Assembly: GCF_001697185.1 (NCBI RefSeq)
Contig: NZ_CP014224.1
Span: 1,860,001-1,924,000 of the forward strand
DNA from: Wenyingzhuangia fucanilytica
GTDB lineage: Bacteria > Bacteroidota > Bacteroidia > Flavobacteriales > Flavobacteriaceae
DNA length: 64,000 bases
Direction: 5' to 3'
Below, piece by piece: positions 16,970 to 28,802 of the stretch. Within the stretch, counting starts at the first letter, position 1; the number at the start of each line of letters is the position of its first letter. The notes beneath the pieces are model-generated. The model was not told the DNA's origin. It saw only the letters and a program-made list of their open reading frames with translations, and did not search any database. Made by a program: the position numbers and the translations under genes.

Positions 16970-18385
16970 TTATTTTAATCTTTTCAATCCTTCTTTATTA
17001 GCTCTTAGTAAAACTGCTAATTTAATATCCAACTCTGGGTCATTCCCTAAAATATTAACAGTTTCGTTTGGATCATTATCTAAATCATACAAATCCTTAT
17101 ATCTTACTGTTCCATCAGCAGTTACCCACTCTGTATATCTATATTTTTCGGTACGCATAGAATACCCATAAGCACCAGCTCTTTTGTATTGAGTAATCGC
17201 TGTTTCTCTCACTGATTTTTTCTCACATTTTAACACTGGCACCAAACTTTTTCCTTGTAAATGTTTAGGTGTTTCTAATCCAGCTAAATCACATAAAGTT
17301 GGAAAAATATCTAAAAACTCTGCCAATGATGATGTTTTAGCAGATTTAATTCCAGGCGCCTTAAAAATTAATGGCACTCTGGCAGCCTGTTCCATAGTAG
17401 TGTGTTTCCCCCACATTCCATGGTCTCCTAAATGAAATCCATGATCTCCCCATAATACAATAATAGTATTATCTGCTTGACCTGTATTTTCTAATGCATC
17501 TAAAATATTCCCTAACAAATTATCTATATAAGAAACACAAGCAAAGTAACCATGAATCAATTCTCTTTGTTGAACCTCTGTTAAAGATTTCCCTAATTTA
17601 TATGGCGCATAAGGAAGTATTTTTCCTCCATCCAAAGGAGTAGGATTATAACTTAATAGCTCGTTGTTTTTATTTAAAATATATTTTGCATCTGCTCCTT
17701 TAGGAACCGTTTGAAAAGACTCTAATTTAAACTTACTTTTATCATACATATCAAAATATTTGGTAGGTGCAATAAATGGCAAGTGCGGTTTTTTAAATCC
17801 TATAGCCACAAAAAATGGTTTTTCTTTATTCGATAGTTTATTGATAAATTCAATTCCTTCTTTAGCAGTTTGACCATCCGTATGTTCTTCATCATTATCT
17901 CCAATAGCCATTGTTGCTAAATGTCCATCAGGATGTAAATGCTTTCCATGTGGTGTACTATAAGGAATAGACCAAGATTCTTTATCATCTTCCGTTTTAC
18001 TTTCTACACATCTTGGATCGAATATCTTACCTCTAGCAACAGTTTCGTATCCATTGTTTTTAAAATGCTGAGCCAATGTTAATGCATTTGGATTGACATC
18101 ACGCATTTTTGTTTTTAAATTCATTACTCCATTTACCTCTGGCCTTAAACCCGTCATCAAACTAGCCCTTGTAGGTCCACAAACTGGGTATTGACAGTAT
18201 GCTTTTTCAAAAGAAACTCCCTCATCCATCAATCTATCAAAATTTGGAGTGATTGCCTGATCATAACCATAATCATGTATTAATGGTTTCATATCATCAA
18301 TAGCAATAAACAATACATTTGGCTTCTTTTGTCCAAAAGAAACGCTAGTAATTACTAGCAAACATCCTAATAAAAATCTATTCAT
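16970..18385 (-). CDS. Secreted sulfatase, iduronate-2-sulfatase-like
   Basis: A 471-residue exported sulfatase with a signal peptide (about 1-18). The type I formylglycine motif C-x-P-x-R is Cys69-Gly-Pro-Thr-Arg73 and the metal-binding Asp30-Asp31 pair lies in IAIDDMKP. ARGKIFDP, DGQTAKEGI, KPHLPF and LWGDHGFHLGDHGMWGKH match the iduronate-2-sulfatase-like branch. The substrate is probably a sulfated polysaccharide, as is common in marine flavobacteria. It requires a formylglycine-generating enzyme, not seen in the window. It stands alone, inserted on the opposite strand between trmD and rplS, with no SusCD pair. Confidence 0.92.
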   Translation of the reverse strand: MNRFLLGCLLVITSVSFGQKKPNVLFIAIDDMKPLIHDYGYDQAITPNFDRLMDEGVSFEKAYCQYPVCGPTRASLMTGLRPEVNGVMNLKTKMRDVNPNALTLAQHFKNNGYETVARGKIFDPRCVESKTEDDKESWSIPYSTPHGKHLHPDGHLATMAIGDNDEEHTDGQTAKEGIEFINKLSNKEKPFFVAIGFKKPHLPFIAPTKYFDMYDKSKFKLESFQTVPKGADAKYILNKNNELLSYNPTPLDGGKILPYAPYKLGKSLTEVQQRELIHGYFACVSYIDNLLGNILDALENTGQADNTIIVLWGDHGFHLGDHGMWGKHTTMEQAARVPLIFKAPGIKSAKTSSLAEFLDIFPTLCDLAGLETPKHLQGKSLVPVLKCEKKSVRETAITQYKRAGAYGYSMRTEKYRYTEWVTADGTVRYKDLYDLDNDPNETVNILGNDPELDIKLAVLLRANKEGLKRLK

Positions 18386-18562
18386 TTTATTTATATATTT
18401 ATAAAATTTGTGTGATTAATTCAACAAACTAAAAGTAGATAAACTACCTTTTATATAGGTTCACTAACACACCAATTAGGTTTCATTTTTAACTAATCAC
18501 TAATAAAACGAGTTCTTCTTGTTTTTTTTCAGAAAAACCACTCATATTTATTTTTTTGTTAT

Positions 18563-18570
18563 TATTTTTG
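18563..18570 (+). promoter_or_regulatory. Candidate -7 element of rplS
   Basis: TATTTTTG fits TANNTTTG and would start a transcript near 18577, giving a leader of about 65 nt before rplS. Confidence 0.4.
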
Positions 18571-18584
18571 CAGTCCTGAATTAA

Positions 18585-18627
18585 CCTCTGACGAAACTCG
18601 TGAATGTTGTTTCAGATAACAACCATT
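18585..18627 (+). promoter_or_regulatory. Structured rplS leader (possible L19 autoregulatory RNA)
   Basis: A small hairpin ACGA/TCGT (18591-18601) is followed by a stem AATG-TTGTT / AACAA-C-CATT (18603-18627) with one bulged C and loop TCAGAT. The loop bases TCAGA (18612-18616) are complementary to TCTGA upstream (18587-18591), so a pseudoknot is possible. An L19 ribosomal-protein leader has been described from flavobacteria; identity with that class is my inference. Confidence 0.5.
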
Positions 18628-18642
18628 ATAAAATTATATAAA

Positions 18643-18996
18643 ATGGAATCTTTAGTAAAATTTGTACAAGACGAATTTGTAGCAAAAAAAGAATTACCAA
18701 ACTTTAAAGCAGGAGACACTATTACTGTGTACTACGAAATTAAAGAAGGGGCTAAAACAAGAACTCAGTTCTTTAAGGGTGTAGTTATCCAAAGAAGAGG
18801 TAGTGGAGCATCAGAAACATTTACAATTCGTAAAATGTCTGGAACTGTTGGTGTAGAGCGTATCTTCCCAATCAACTTACCAGCTATTCAAAAAATCGAA
18901 TTGAACAAACAAGGTAAAGTTCGTAGAGCTAGAATTTACTACTTTAAAGAACTTACTGGTAAAAAAGCAAGAATTAAAGAAGTTAGACGTAAATAA
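18643..18996 (+). CDS. rplS: Large ribosomal subunit protein bL19
   Basis: A 117-residue ribosomal protein at the 30S-50S interface. It begins MESLVKFVQDEFVAKKELP and contains FKAGDTITVYYEIKEGAKTR, FKGVVIQRRGSGASETFTIR and GVGVERIFP-type segments of the family. The start at 18643 gives the conserved N-terminus; an ATG at 18604 lies inside the leader hairpin and would add 13 unrelated residues. Confidence 0.97.
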   Translation: MESLVKFVQDEFVAKKELPNFKAGDTITVYYEIKEGAKTRTQFFKGVVIQRRGSGASETFTIRKMSGTVGVERIFPINLPAIQKIELNKQGKVRRARIYYFKELTGKKARIKEVRRK

Positions 18997-19020
18997 TCTC
19001 TTTTTATTCTTAACACCTAA

Positions 19021-19050
19021 AAGCTCAATACGTTTGTATTGGGCTTTTTT
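19021..19050 (+). terminator. Intrinsic terminator after rplS
   Basis: AAGCTCAATAC pairs with GTATTGGGCTT (one G-T wobble), with a GTTT loop and a run of six T. Confidence 0.88.
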
Positions 19051-19078
19051 CATAAAAAATAGCACAGCTTTTATAAAA

Positions 19079-19098
19079 GGTGTTATGTTTTTAACACC
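19079..19098 (+). promoter_or_regulatory. Small inverted repeat upstream of the icd promoter
   Basis: GGTGTTA (19079-19085) and TAACACC (19092-19098) are exact complements around TGTTTT. The repeat lies 25 bp upstream of the -7 element of icd, a position suited to a dimeric regulator. Confidence 0.35.
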
Positions 19099-19123
19099 CT
19101 GTTAAAAAAGATAATATTATTAG

Positions 19124-19131
19124 TACATTTG
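19124..19131 (+). promoter_or_regulatory. Candidate -7 element of icd
   Basis: TACATTTG fits TANNTTTG, followed by a leader of about 58 nt to the icd ATG at 19197. Confidence 0.45.
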
Positions 19132-19187
19132 CAAAACTTTATAAACTTACTAGTTTATAATTTTAGAAACTCATTAACAATTTTTAA

Positions 19188-21407
<2,220 letters not shown>

Positions 21408-21428
21408 TCGTTAATAAATTAAAATATT

Positions 21429-21462
21429 AAAAACCTCACTAATTAAATTTAGTGAGGTTTTT
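21429..21462 (+). terminator. Intrinsic terminator after icd
   Basis: AAACCTCACTAA and TTAGTGAGGTTT form a perfect stem followed by T residues. Confidence 0.88.
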
Positions 21463-21534
21463 AGTTTAAGAATATTATTTAATATTTAAATGCTATTACT
21501 ATATTTAGTATCAAAATACCAAATTTAAACTATT

Positions 21535-21900
21535 ATGAAAACCGGGGCTTTATTAACCATTCTTGTATGTGAATTACTAATTTTAATGATGATGTCTGTA
21601 GACATACAATCTAGCTCACTTAGCTTTGTAAGCACATTGGTTGTTGTAGTAATTGTAGCTTTTTCTTTTTCTGCATTGTTACAAAATGTAAAAAGTCTTG
21701 CGAGTAGTAAAAAATACGGAATCAGTGGCCTTATAGGTGTGATTGCTGGATTATTTTATTTTTGGTGGGCAAGCAAACACTTTGAAACTATAGTAGGATG
21801 GTTAAAAACCTACGGATTGTATTTTCTATTTATCATGATTTTCATCTGTGCCTTGTTTTTATATTCTTATAAAGGAGATAAAAAAGAACCGAAAATTTAA
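21535..21900 (+). CDS. Small integral membrane protein of unknown function
   Basis: I do not recognise the family. The 121-residue protein has four hydrophobic stretches, near residues 5-22, 30-50, 63-80 and 92-112, and a charged C-terminus (YKGDKKEPKI). There is no signal peptidase site or enzyme motif. It is flanked by terminators on both sides (after icd and after itself), so it is transcribed alone. Its reality rests on length, hydrophobic pattern and the dedicated terminator. Confidence 0.7.
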   Translation: MKTGALLTILVCELLILMMMSVDIQSSSLSFVSTLVVVVIVAFSFSALLQNVKSLASSKKYGISGLIGVIAGLFYFWWASKHFETIVGWLKTYGLYFLFIMIFICALFLYSYKGDKKEPKI

Positions 21901-21918
21901 AACTAAAAAACGCTTAAA

Positions 21919-21953
21919 AAAACTCTCAATAAAAATTATTGAGAGTTTTTTTT
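21919..21953 (+). terminator. Intrinsic terminator after the small membrane protein gene
   Basis: AAAACTCTCAATAA pairs with TTATTGAGAGTTTT and is followed by a long T run. Confidence 0.9.
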
Positions 21954-22150
21954 ATACCCTTTGATAGATTACAACCTTTTACCATACTGAGTATTAACAC
22001 AGCCTAAAACAAACCATTTATAACAATAAATTAGAGATATTGCTTTTTCCAAATTCTAATAAAATAATACTCAAATCTTTCCATACATAACCGCTTACTA
22101 ATTTATAAAGCTATAAAAAGAACAGATATACTATTTTTAAAAAAAAAAAT

Positions 22151-24694
22151 ATGAAAAAGAAATTATTTACCTATTTACTTACATTATTAACATTAACAGC
22201 GTTTTCACAAAAAATTGTAGAAAACCCTGATTATGGACTAAGCACACTACCAGGTACTATTAGCAAAATTGAAATATTAGACAATGAAACTATTCTACAT
22301 TTCCATTTAAAAACAACGCCTAACTCAAAATATAGTATCCCTAAAAAAACATATATACAAGACCTAAATAGCTCTGATAAATTATTTATTACCAAAGCAG
22401 AAGGGGCTAGAATATCTAAATGGGAAACCGTGTCAGAATCAGGAGAAGCAGATTACACATTATACTTTCCTAAAATAGATAAAAATGTAAAAACCATTGA
22501 GTTTGGAGAAGCAAACAATGGTGGTAGTTGGTTTGTTTATGATATTGTTATTGAGGCCGATGAAAATGCCATCACCCCAAAAGATCTTTTAGGTAATTGG
22601 TTTAAAACAGATGGTAGTAACTCGTATACATATAGTTTTAACTCTAAAAACGTTATAGCAGATAAGGAATTATGGAACTATAAATCTGTGAAATCTAAAA
22701 AAAATAAATACACACTAGTCTTAGAAAAAAATGGAGCAGAAAAAACTATTAACGCTAAGTTAAATAAAGATGGTACCCTAACTGTTAAGGAAGATAAAAA
22801 CAAAAAAGAAACCTACAGTAAAACCATTGTTTATAATATTAACTACCATCCCGAAAATAATGAAGGATTAAAAACGCCAGATTTTAAATTAGGAACTGCT
22901 ACCTATTCAGGAATCATCAAAAATTACACTCCTAAAATTGGTATTAAAACAGGGATGGTCTATGTAAATAATTCTTTTACAGGAGAACAAGAATCACATC
23001 TAGTTAAAATTGCCGAAAACGGAACATTTTCAATTGATTTTCCTATTACACATCCTCAATTTGTGTTATCTCGCGTCTTTAACAACAATCAATACATTTT
23101 TGTAGCACCAGGAAAAGAAACTTTACACATCATAGATAGTCGTAAGAGTTTTTTTATGGGTGATTTGGCACAAATCAATACAGATATAGAAAAAATGAAA
23201 AACATAAGAGTCTTAGGAATTACTCAAGAGATTCGTAAAAATATTTTACAAACCAACCCTTTAGATTTTAAAGTTATCATACAAAAACAACAAACAGAAG
23301 CTTTACAACAATTAGAAGAACTAAGTAAAACTACTTTTATCAGCAATAAAGGATTAGAGTTAAAAAAATTATCATTAAAATATCAGGCATTAACAGGTAT
23401 TCTATCTTATGGCATGTATTCTAGCTATGCAAAAAGAAACCTAAAACCCGAAGAGTTAAAAGACCTTCCTGAATATAAAATTGATAAAAATTATTTATCA
23501 GAAATCACTCCTGATGTTTTAAATAACCAAAAAGCCATCATGACTGAAGGTTATGGACATTTTACTAACTACTTTACTCACTTAGAACTCTTTTCTAACG
23601 ATGGCAAAGATCATATTGATACAGACGAAATTTTAGCATATTTAAAAAATCAAAATTTAGAGGTCTCTCAAATTTATATTGATGCCTTAAAGAACAAAAA
23701 TCTTTTAAATACTCCCGAAAAACAAGAAAGAGAAAATGAGTTTAACAAAAAATACAGAATAAGACTTAATGGTTTTCTAAGAGCAAACAGTAAGGCGTAC
23801 AATAAAATTATAGAAGAAAACCCGAATAAAGATCCTTTACAAGTTTTAAAAGAACAACTTAAAAAGGAAGGAAAATTAAGTTCTTTAGATGAAGAACTAC
23901 TCATTGCTGCAAACAACAAAACTACTCCTGAAGAAAAAGCTGCCGAGAAAAAATTCCAAGAAAAATACGGAGAAAATCTAAAGGAATTCTATAGCAAATA
24001 TTCTAAAAACTTAACTTTATTTTATAGCCAGAGATATATTAAACGCAGAGTAAATAAGATGAGAAATGTACTAAACATAGATCAATCTTTTGTGTTTAAC
24101 ATCGTTACACTTAGTGGCTACGCTCAGTCATTACAAAGAAATATGGTTCCTTATACAGATAAAGAGATTAGTACTATTAAAAAAGAAATCACAGACCCTA
24201 TTATTGCTCAACAAATAGAAATTGTCAACAATAATATAAAATCTACCATAGAAGCCAATAAAACCAAAACAGGTTATCACGTAAATAAAATAGATAAAAA
24301 CGAAGGAGATGAACTATTTGAATCGATGATTGCTAAATTTAAAGGAAAAGTAATTTATGTAGATTTTTGGGCTACATGGTGTGGACCTTGTATTTCTAGC
24401 ATCAAAAAAATTGTTCCTCTTAAAGAAGAAATGGCAGATAAGGATGTAGTGTTTTTATACATCTCTGCTCCTAGTTCACCAGAAAACACTTGGAAAAACA
24501 TGATTCCAAATATTAAAGGTGAACATTATAGAGTAAGTAATGATGAATGGAATTATTTAACTGATAAATTTAACATCCGTGGAATTCCTCACTATGCTTT
24601 GGTAAACAAAAAGGGGGAATTGGTAAACCCAAAACTTGGACACAATAATAATACAGGGATTAAAAAAATATTAGAAACCGAGTTAAATAAATAA
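22151..24694 (+). CDS. TlpA-like thioredoxin-domain protein with large N-terminal region
   Basis: An 847-residue exported protein (signal peptide about 1-18, ending AFSQ). The last 160 residues are a TlpA/AhpC-TSA-type thioredoxin domain with the active site WATWCGPC (CxxC) preceded by GKVIYVDF and a later cis-Pro in RGIPHYALV. The N-terminal 650 residues lack a domain I can name, apart from a beta-rich start and a middle section rich in Lys and Glu. Such proteins are common in Bacteroidota and are thought to reduce periplasmic disulfides. The precise substrate is unknown. Its own terminator follows. Confidence 0.85.
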   Translation: MKKKLFTYLLTLLTLTAFSQKIVENPDYGLSTLPGTISKIEILDNETILHFHLKTTPNSKYSIPKKTYIQDLNSSDKLFITKAEGARISKWETVSESGEADYTLYFPKIDKNVKTIEFGEANNGGSWFVYDIVIEADENAITPKDLLGNWFKTDGSNSYTYSFNSKNVIADKELWNYKSVKSKKNKYTLVLEKNGAEKTINAKLNKDGTLTVKEDKNKKETYSKTIVYNINYHPENNEGLKTPDFKLGTATYSGIIKNYTPKIGIKTGMVYVNNSFTGEQESHLVKIAENGTFSIDFPITHPQFVLSRVFNNNQYIFVAPGKETLHIIDSRKSFFMGDLAQINTDIEKMKNIRVLGITQEIRKNILQTNPLDFKVIIQKQQTEALQQLEELSKTTFISNKGLELKKLSLKYQALTGILSYGMYSSYAKRNLKPEELKDLPEYKIDKNYLSEITPDVLNNQKAIMTEGYGHFTNYFTHLELFSNDGKDHIDTDEILAYLKNQNLEVSQIYIDALKNKNLLNTPEKQERENEFNKKYRIRLNGFLRANSKAYNKIIEENPNKDPLQVLKEQLKKEGKLSSLDEELLIAANNKTTPEEKAAEKKFQEKYGENLKEFYSKYSKNLTLFYSQRYIKRRVNKMRNVLNIDQSFVFNIVTLSGYAQSLQRNMVPYTDKEISTIKKEITDPIIAQQIEIVNNNIKSTIEANKTKTGYHVNKIDKNEGDELFESMIAKFKGKVIYVDFWATWCGPCISSIKKIVPLKEEMADKDVVFLYISAPSSPENTWKNMIPNIKGEHYRVSNDEWNYLTDKFNIRGIPHYALVNKKGELVNPKLGHNNNTGIKKILETELNK

Positions 24695-24722
24695 AATATC
24701 TATAAAGATGTATTCATAAACT

Positions 24723-24758
24723 AAATAAGGATGTGTAAACAAACACATCCTTATTTTT
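24723..24758 (+). terminator. Intrinsic terminator after the TlpA-like gene
   Basis: AAATAAGGATGTGT pairs perfectly over 14 bp with ACACATCCTTATTT, followed by T residues. Confidence 0.9.
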
Positions 24759-24865
24759 GTTTAAAACTTATTGCTTTTGCCGTATTCATTTACAGAATAA
24801 AAAAGGAATTGATAAAAATATTTATTATGTTAGATTTTAGTTTTTTAAAATCTACCTAAAAGTTT

Positions 24866-26146
24866 ATGCAAGACTTAAAAAGAAAAGTTGGTGTTTTAGG
24901 ATTAAGTGCCAATATTATTAACACCATTGTAGGAGCAGGAATATTTTCTTTACCTGCAATTGTTGCTGCAAGTCTTGGATCGGCTAGTATTTTTGCCTAC
25001 TTGTTTTGCGGAGTATTGGTAGTTTTAGTAATGCTTTGTTTTGCAGAAGTTGGAAGCAAAGTTACTTCTTCAGGAGGAGTATATGCCTATTTACAAGCTG
25101 CTTTTGGCCCTTATTTTGGTTTTTTAACTGTCATTCTTTTTGCAATATCTACCATTTCTGCAGATGCAGCGGTTACCAATGCTGTGGCAGATGTTTTGGG
25201 TTCTATTTTTCCTTTTTTTAAAGAACCATTGATCAGAATTTTATTTTGTTTTCTTGTCTTTTTTGGATTAGGCTACATCAACGTAAGAGGTGTTAAAGAA
25301 GGAATCAATCTTGTTAAATTTATTACCATCACCAAGCTCATTCCCCTACTCCTATTGGTTTTATTCTCTTGGGGAAATATTTCAATTTCATCACTAACTA
25401 TTGAGGCTATTCCCAATATTTCAACCATAGGAAAAGTTTCTTTATTATTATTTTTTGCCTTTCAAGGAGCAGAATCTGGATTATCTATTAGCGGAGAAGT
25501 CATCAACCCTAAAAAGAACATCCCCAAAGCCATATTTATAAGTATTACAGGTGTTTTAATACTTTATATCTTAATTCAGACCGTGGCACAAGGAGTCCTT
25601 GGAGATTCACTGCCAAATTTTAAAGAAAACCCATTGAGTGAAGTTGCCAAGAACATTGTAGGTCCTATAGGATTTACTATTCTAACCATTGGAGCCGCAA
25701 TATCTATGTTTGGATATTTAAGTAGCGAAATATTAAGTATTCCTAGAGTTTTATACGGAGCCGCAAAAGACAAAGTTTTGCCTGTTGATATGCTAGCAAA
25801 AATTCACCCTAAATTTAAAACTCCTTATATTTCCATTATAATCTATTCCTTTTTAGGTTTTGTTTTTGCAACCCTTGGAGGATTTGAACAATTGGCAATC
25901 TTTTCTAGTGCAACAATCCTATTGGTTTATCTAGGAGTCTCCTTATCGGTTATCAAACTAAGAAAAGATAAAACTAGTGATGAAAATAATTTTAAACTTC
26001 CGGGAGGTTATCTAATTCCTATTTTATCTTCTTTGGTAATTGCCCTTTTACTTGCTAATTTATCTCTGCATGAAGTGACTAGTATTCTCGTCCTCATCCT
26101 TGTATTATCTATTATATACTTTTTAAAAAAACATCAATTAAAGTAA
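24866..26146 (+). CDS. APC family amino-acid permease
   Basis: A 426-residue inner-membrane transporter with about twelve helices. The first helix has the APC signature NIINTIVGAGIFSLPA (about 16-31), and FAFQGAESGLSISGEVINPKKNIPKA is the conserved helix 6 to loop segment. It probably exchanges or imports amino acids; which one cannot be told. A short inverted repeat TAGATTTT/AAAATCTA (24831-24854) lies directly upstream of the start. The next gene follows after 62 bp and may or may not share the transcript. Confidence 0.9.
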   Translation: MQDLKRKVGVLGLSANIINTIVGAGIFSLPAIVAASLGSASIFAYLFCGVLVVLVMLCFAEVGSKVTSSGGVYAYLQAAFGPYFGFLTVILFAISTISADAAVTNAVADVLGSIFPFFKEPLIRILFCFLVFFGLGYINVRGVKEGINLVKFITITKLIPLLLLVLFSWGNISISSLTIEAIPNISTIGKVSLLLFFAFQGAESGLSISGEVINPKKNIPKAIFISITGVLILYILIQTVAQGVLGDSLPNFKENPLSEVAKNIVGPIGFTILTIGAAISMFGYLSSEILSIPRVLYGAAKDKVLPVDMLAKIHPKFKTPYISIIIYSFLGFVFATLGGFEQLAIFSSATILLVYLGVSLSVIKLRKDKTSDENNFKLPGGYLIPILSSLVIALLLANLSLHEVTSILVLILVLSIIYFLKKHQLK

Positions 26147-26208
26147 ACAATCATTCTATTAATTTTTTAACAACGTATTCTTTTTTGACCTACATTCGGT
26201 AAAAATTT

Positions 26209-26817
26209 ATGTCGATAGAACGCAAAGTAAAATTGGTAGAAAACTTATTTTACCAATTAGAGCAACAAACGGCTCAATTTCAAAAAACATCAGGCATAGA
26301 CTGTGTTGCTGGTTGCGGAAAATGTTGTACACATCCAGCTATTGAAGCTTCTCCTTTGGAATTTTTACCATGGGCTTTTCACTTATTTTTAAACGATGAA
26401 ACTGAAAAAATGCTCGATACAATAAATGAAAAACAATCTCCTACTTGTTTATTATACACACCACTTTCAATTATAGATTCAAACAGTGGTAGCTGTAGCA
26501 ATTACAAATACAGAGGTTTAATCTGTAGATTGTTTGGTTCTGCCGCCAATACAGATAAATATGGAAAACTAAGGTTAACTACTTGTAAAATTATAAAAGA
26601 AGGACAGGTTGATAAATATAATAATACTGCAGAAGCAATCAACCATGGGTTGTCTGTACCTGTTTTTACTGATTATTATATGCAATTAAATCAAATAGAT
26701 TTTCACTTAGGAAATCAAATACTACCTGTAAACAAAGCCTTAAAAATAGCCATAGAAGAAGTATTACAGTATTATGCCTACAGACCTTTTCCTAACAAAT
26801 TAAAAAAAATAGCTTAA
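26209..26817 (+). CDS. YkgJ family cysteine-cluster protein
   Basis: A 202-residue protein with the Cys cluster DCVAGCGKCCTHPAIEASPLE (about residues 38-46 for the cysteines) and further cysteines in CLLY, CSNYKYRGLICRLFG and TTCK. This is the YkgJ/CxxCxxCC (UPF0153-like) family, believed to bind zinc or an iron-sulfur cluster; its function is not settled. It sits between a permease and MscS channels without overlap. Confidence 0.85.
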   Translation: MSIERKVKLVENLFYQLEQQTAQFQKTSGIDCVAGCGKCCTHPAIEASPLEFLPWAFHLFLNDETEKMLDTINEKQSPTCLLYTPLSIIDSNSGSCSNYKYRGLICRLFGSAANTDKYGKLRLTTCKIIKEGQVDKYNNTAEAINHGLSVPVFTDYYMQLNQIDFHLGNQILPVNKALKIAIEEVLQYYAYRPFPNKLKKIA

Positions 26818-26882
26818 CCTTTTTTGACATTCTACTATTGTTGAAAAAAAATGTATCTTGTTATTAACTGAACTAACAAACT

Positions 26883-28802
26883 ATGAAACTTATTTATACG
26901 TACATCGTACTTTTATTTTTATGCTTTTTTAATACTTTTAGCTTTGCTCAAGACAAAACTACAGCTACAGACAGTATTCAAAAATCTAATGATAGTATTG
27001 CACAAAACAACGATTCTATCAACCTTGCTTTATTAGATAGTTTTAATAAAAAACTGTTTGAAATTCAGCAAAAAAGAGAAGCAGATTCTATCAAAAAAGT
27101 AGAATTAGAAAACACTTTAAAATCTCTTAAAACCACTGATAATCTTCAAAAAGAAGAATTATTAAAACAGTTAAAAGAAATTGAACAGAGTGAATTGGAT
27201 AGAATTTCTGAAAAGAAAGCTAGAATTGATGCTTTAAGAAAAACGGCTAAAGGATTTCCTGTTATTGGAGTTTTACAAGATACTTTATTTGCTATTTACA
27301 CAAAAATAGGATCTTCTACACCTAAAGAAAGAGCCAACAGTATTTCTAAAAAAATAGAAAACTTATACAATGATGATTTCTTGAATATTGAGGAAATTCA
27401 AGTAATGAAATATGAAAATAGTTTTGATATAGTCTATAGAGAAATTATCATCATGAGTATTTCTGAAGCCGATGCTATTTGGTACAATCATACTATAGAA
27501 GACACTGCAGAAAGATTTAAAAACACTATTAAAACTGCTATTTCTACCGCCAGAGAAGAAAATAGTTTAAAAAAATTATTAATCCGTATTGCCTTAACCT
27601 TAGGGGCTATTTTAATTACATGGCTAGTTATCAAATTTGTAACTCGTATGTTCTTAAAACTTGATAAAACCATTACAAAAAACCAAGAAAAATGGTTAAA
27701 AGACATTAAGTATAACGATTATGTAATTGTATCTACCGAACAAGCTTTGGTGTTGGTTTCTTATTTGGTAAAAGCTTTTAAAATTATCATTTATGTAATT
27801 CTACTATACATTACACTCCCTATTATTTTTAGTATTTTCCCTTTTACTAGAGACTGGGCTGATAAATTATTCCGTTTAATTTGGGATCCTTTTACAAATG
27901 TTATAAGCAGTATTGTTTCCTTTTTGCCCAATTTATTTAGCATTGCTGTAATTTATTTTGTGATGAGTTATTTCATCAAATTTGTAAAGTACATCTTTAA
28001 TGAAATTAAAAACGGTAAATTAAAAATCAATGGTTTTCACGAAGACTGGGCCATGCCTACTTTTGGAATTGTAAAAGTATTATTATATGCTTTTATGGTG
28101 GTTCTAATTTTTCCTCACTTACCAGGAAACGATTCAAAAGTATTTCAAGGAGTGTCCGTTTTTGTGGGTATATTATTCTCTTTAGGATCCTCAACAGCAA
28201 TTTCTAACATGGTAGCTGGTTTGGTAATTACTTATATGCGTTCTTTTAAATTAGGAGATAGAATTAAGTTTGGAGATATTATGGGTGATGTGGTTGAAAA
28301 AACATTATTGATTACTCGTTTAAAAACCGTTAAGAATGAAATTATTACTGTTCCAAACGCTACTATTTTAGCAAGTAACATTATCAACTACTCTAGTATT
28401 GCAGATGAAAATGGATTGATTTTACACACTACAGTAACTCTTGGTTATGATGTGTCTTGGAAATTGGTTCATGAAACGTTAATTGAAGCTGCTCTTAGAA
28501 CAGAAGCCATTTCTAAAATCCCAAAACCTTTTGTATTACAAACAAGTTTAGATGATTATTATGTTTCTTATGAGTTAAATGCTTATACAAAAATTGTAGC
28601 CAAACAAGCTGTTATTTATTCTGAGCTACACCAAAATATACAAGACGCTTGTAATGAAAAAGGAATCGAAATTTTATCTCCACACTATAGAGCTTCTAGA
28701 GATGGAAATATGACTACCATTCCAAAAGATTATTTAGACAAGGACTACAAAGCTCCTAGCTTTAATGTAAATATTCATAAAGATGGACCAAATAACTCTT
28801 AA
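26883..28802 (+). CDS. MscS-family mechanosensitive channel with long periplasmic N-terminus
   Basis: A 639-residue membrane protein. A signal peptide (about 1-22) is followed by a Ser/Asp/Lys-rich coiled-coil region (about 25-200), four or more membrane helices (about 235-460), then the MscS pore and beta domain (GSSTAISNMVAGLVITYMR, FKLGDRIKFGDIMGDVVEKT, VPNATILASNIINYS). It should release solutes during osmotic downshift. It overlaps the next MscS-like gene by 20 bp, so the two are translationally linked. Confidence 0.9.
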   Translation: MKLIYTYIVLLFLCFFNTFSFAQDKTTATDSIQKSNDSIAQNNDSINLALLDSFNKKLFEIQQKREADSIKKVELENTLKSLKTTDNLQKEELLKQLKEIEQSELDRISEKKARIDALRKTAKGFPVIGVLQDTLFAIYTKIGSSTPKERANSISKKIENLYNDDFLNIEEIQVMKYENSFDIVYREIIIMSISEADAIWYNHTIEDTAERFKNTIKTAISTAREENSLKKLLIRIALTLGAILITWLVIKFVTRMFLKLDKTITKNQEKWLKDIKYNDYVIVSTEQALVLVSYLVKAFKIIIYVILLYITLPIIFSIFPFTRDWADKLFRLIWDPFTNVISSIVSFLPNLFSIAVIYFVMSYFIKFVKYIFNEIKNGKLKINGFHEDWAMPTFGIVKVLLYAFMVVLIFPHLPGNDSKVFQGVSVFVGILFSLGSSTAISNMVAGLVITYMRSFKLGDRIKFGDIMGDVVEKTLLITRLKTVKNEIITVPNATILASNIINYSSIADENGLILHTTVTLGYDVSWKLVHETLIEAALRTEAISKIPKPFVLQTSLDDYYVSYELNAYTKIVAKQAVIYSELHQNIQDACNEKGIEILSPHYRASRDGNMTTIPKDYLDKDYKAPSFNVNIHKDGPNNS

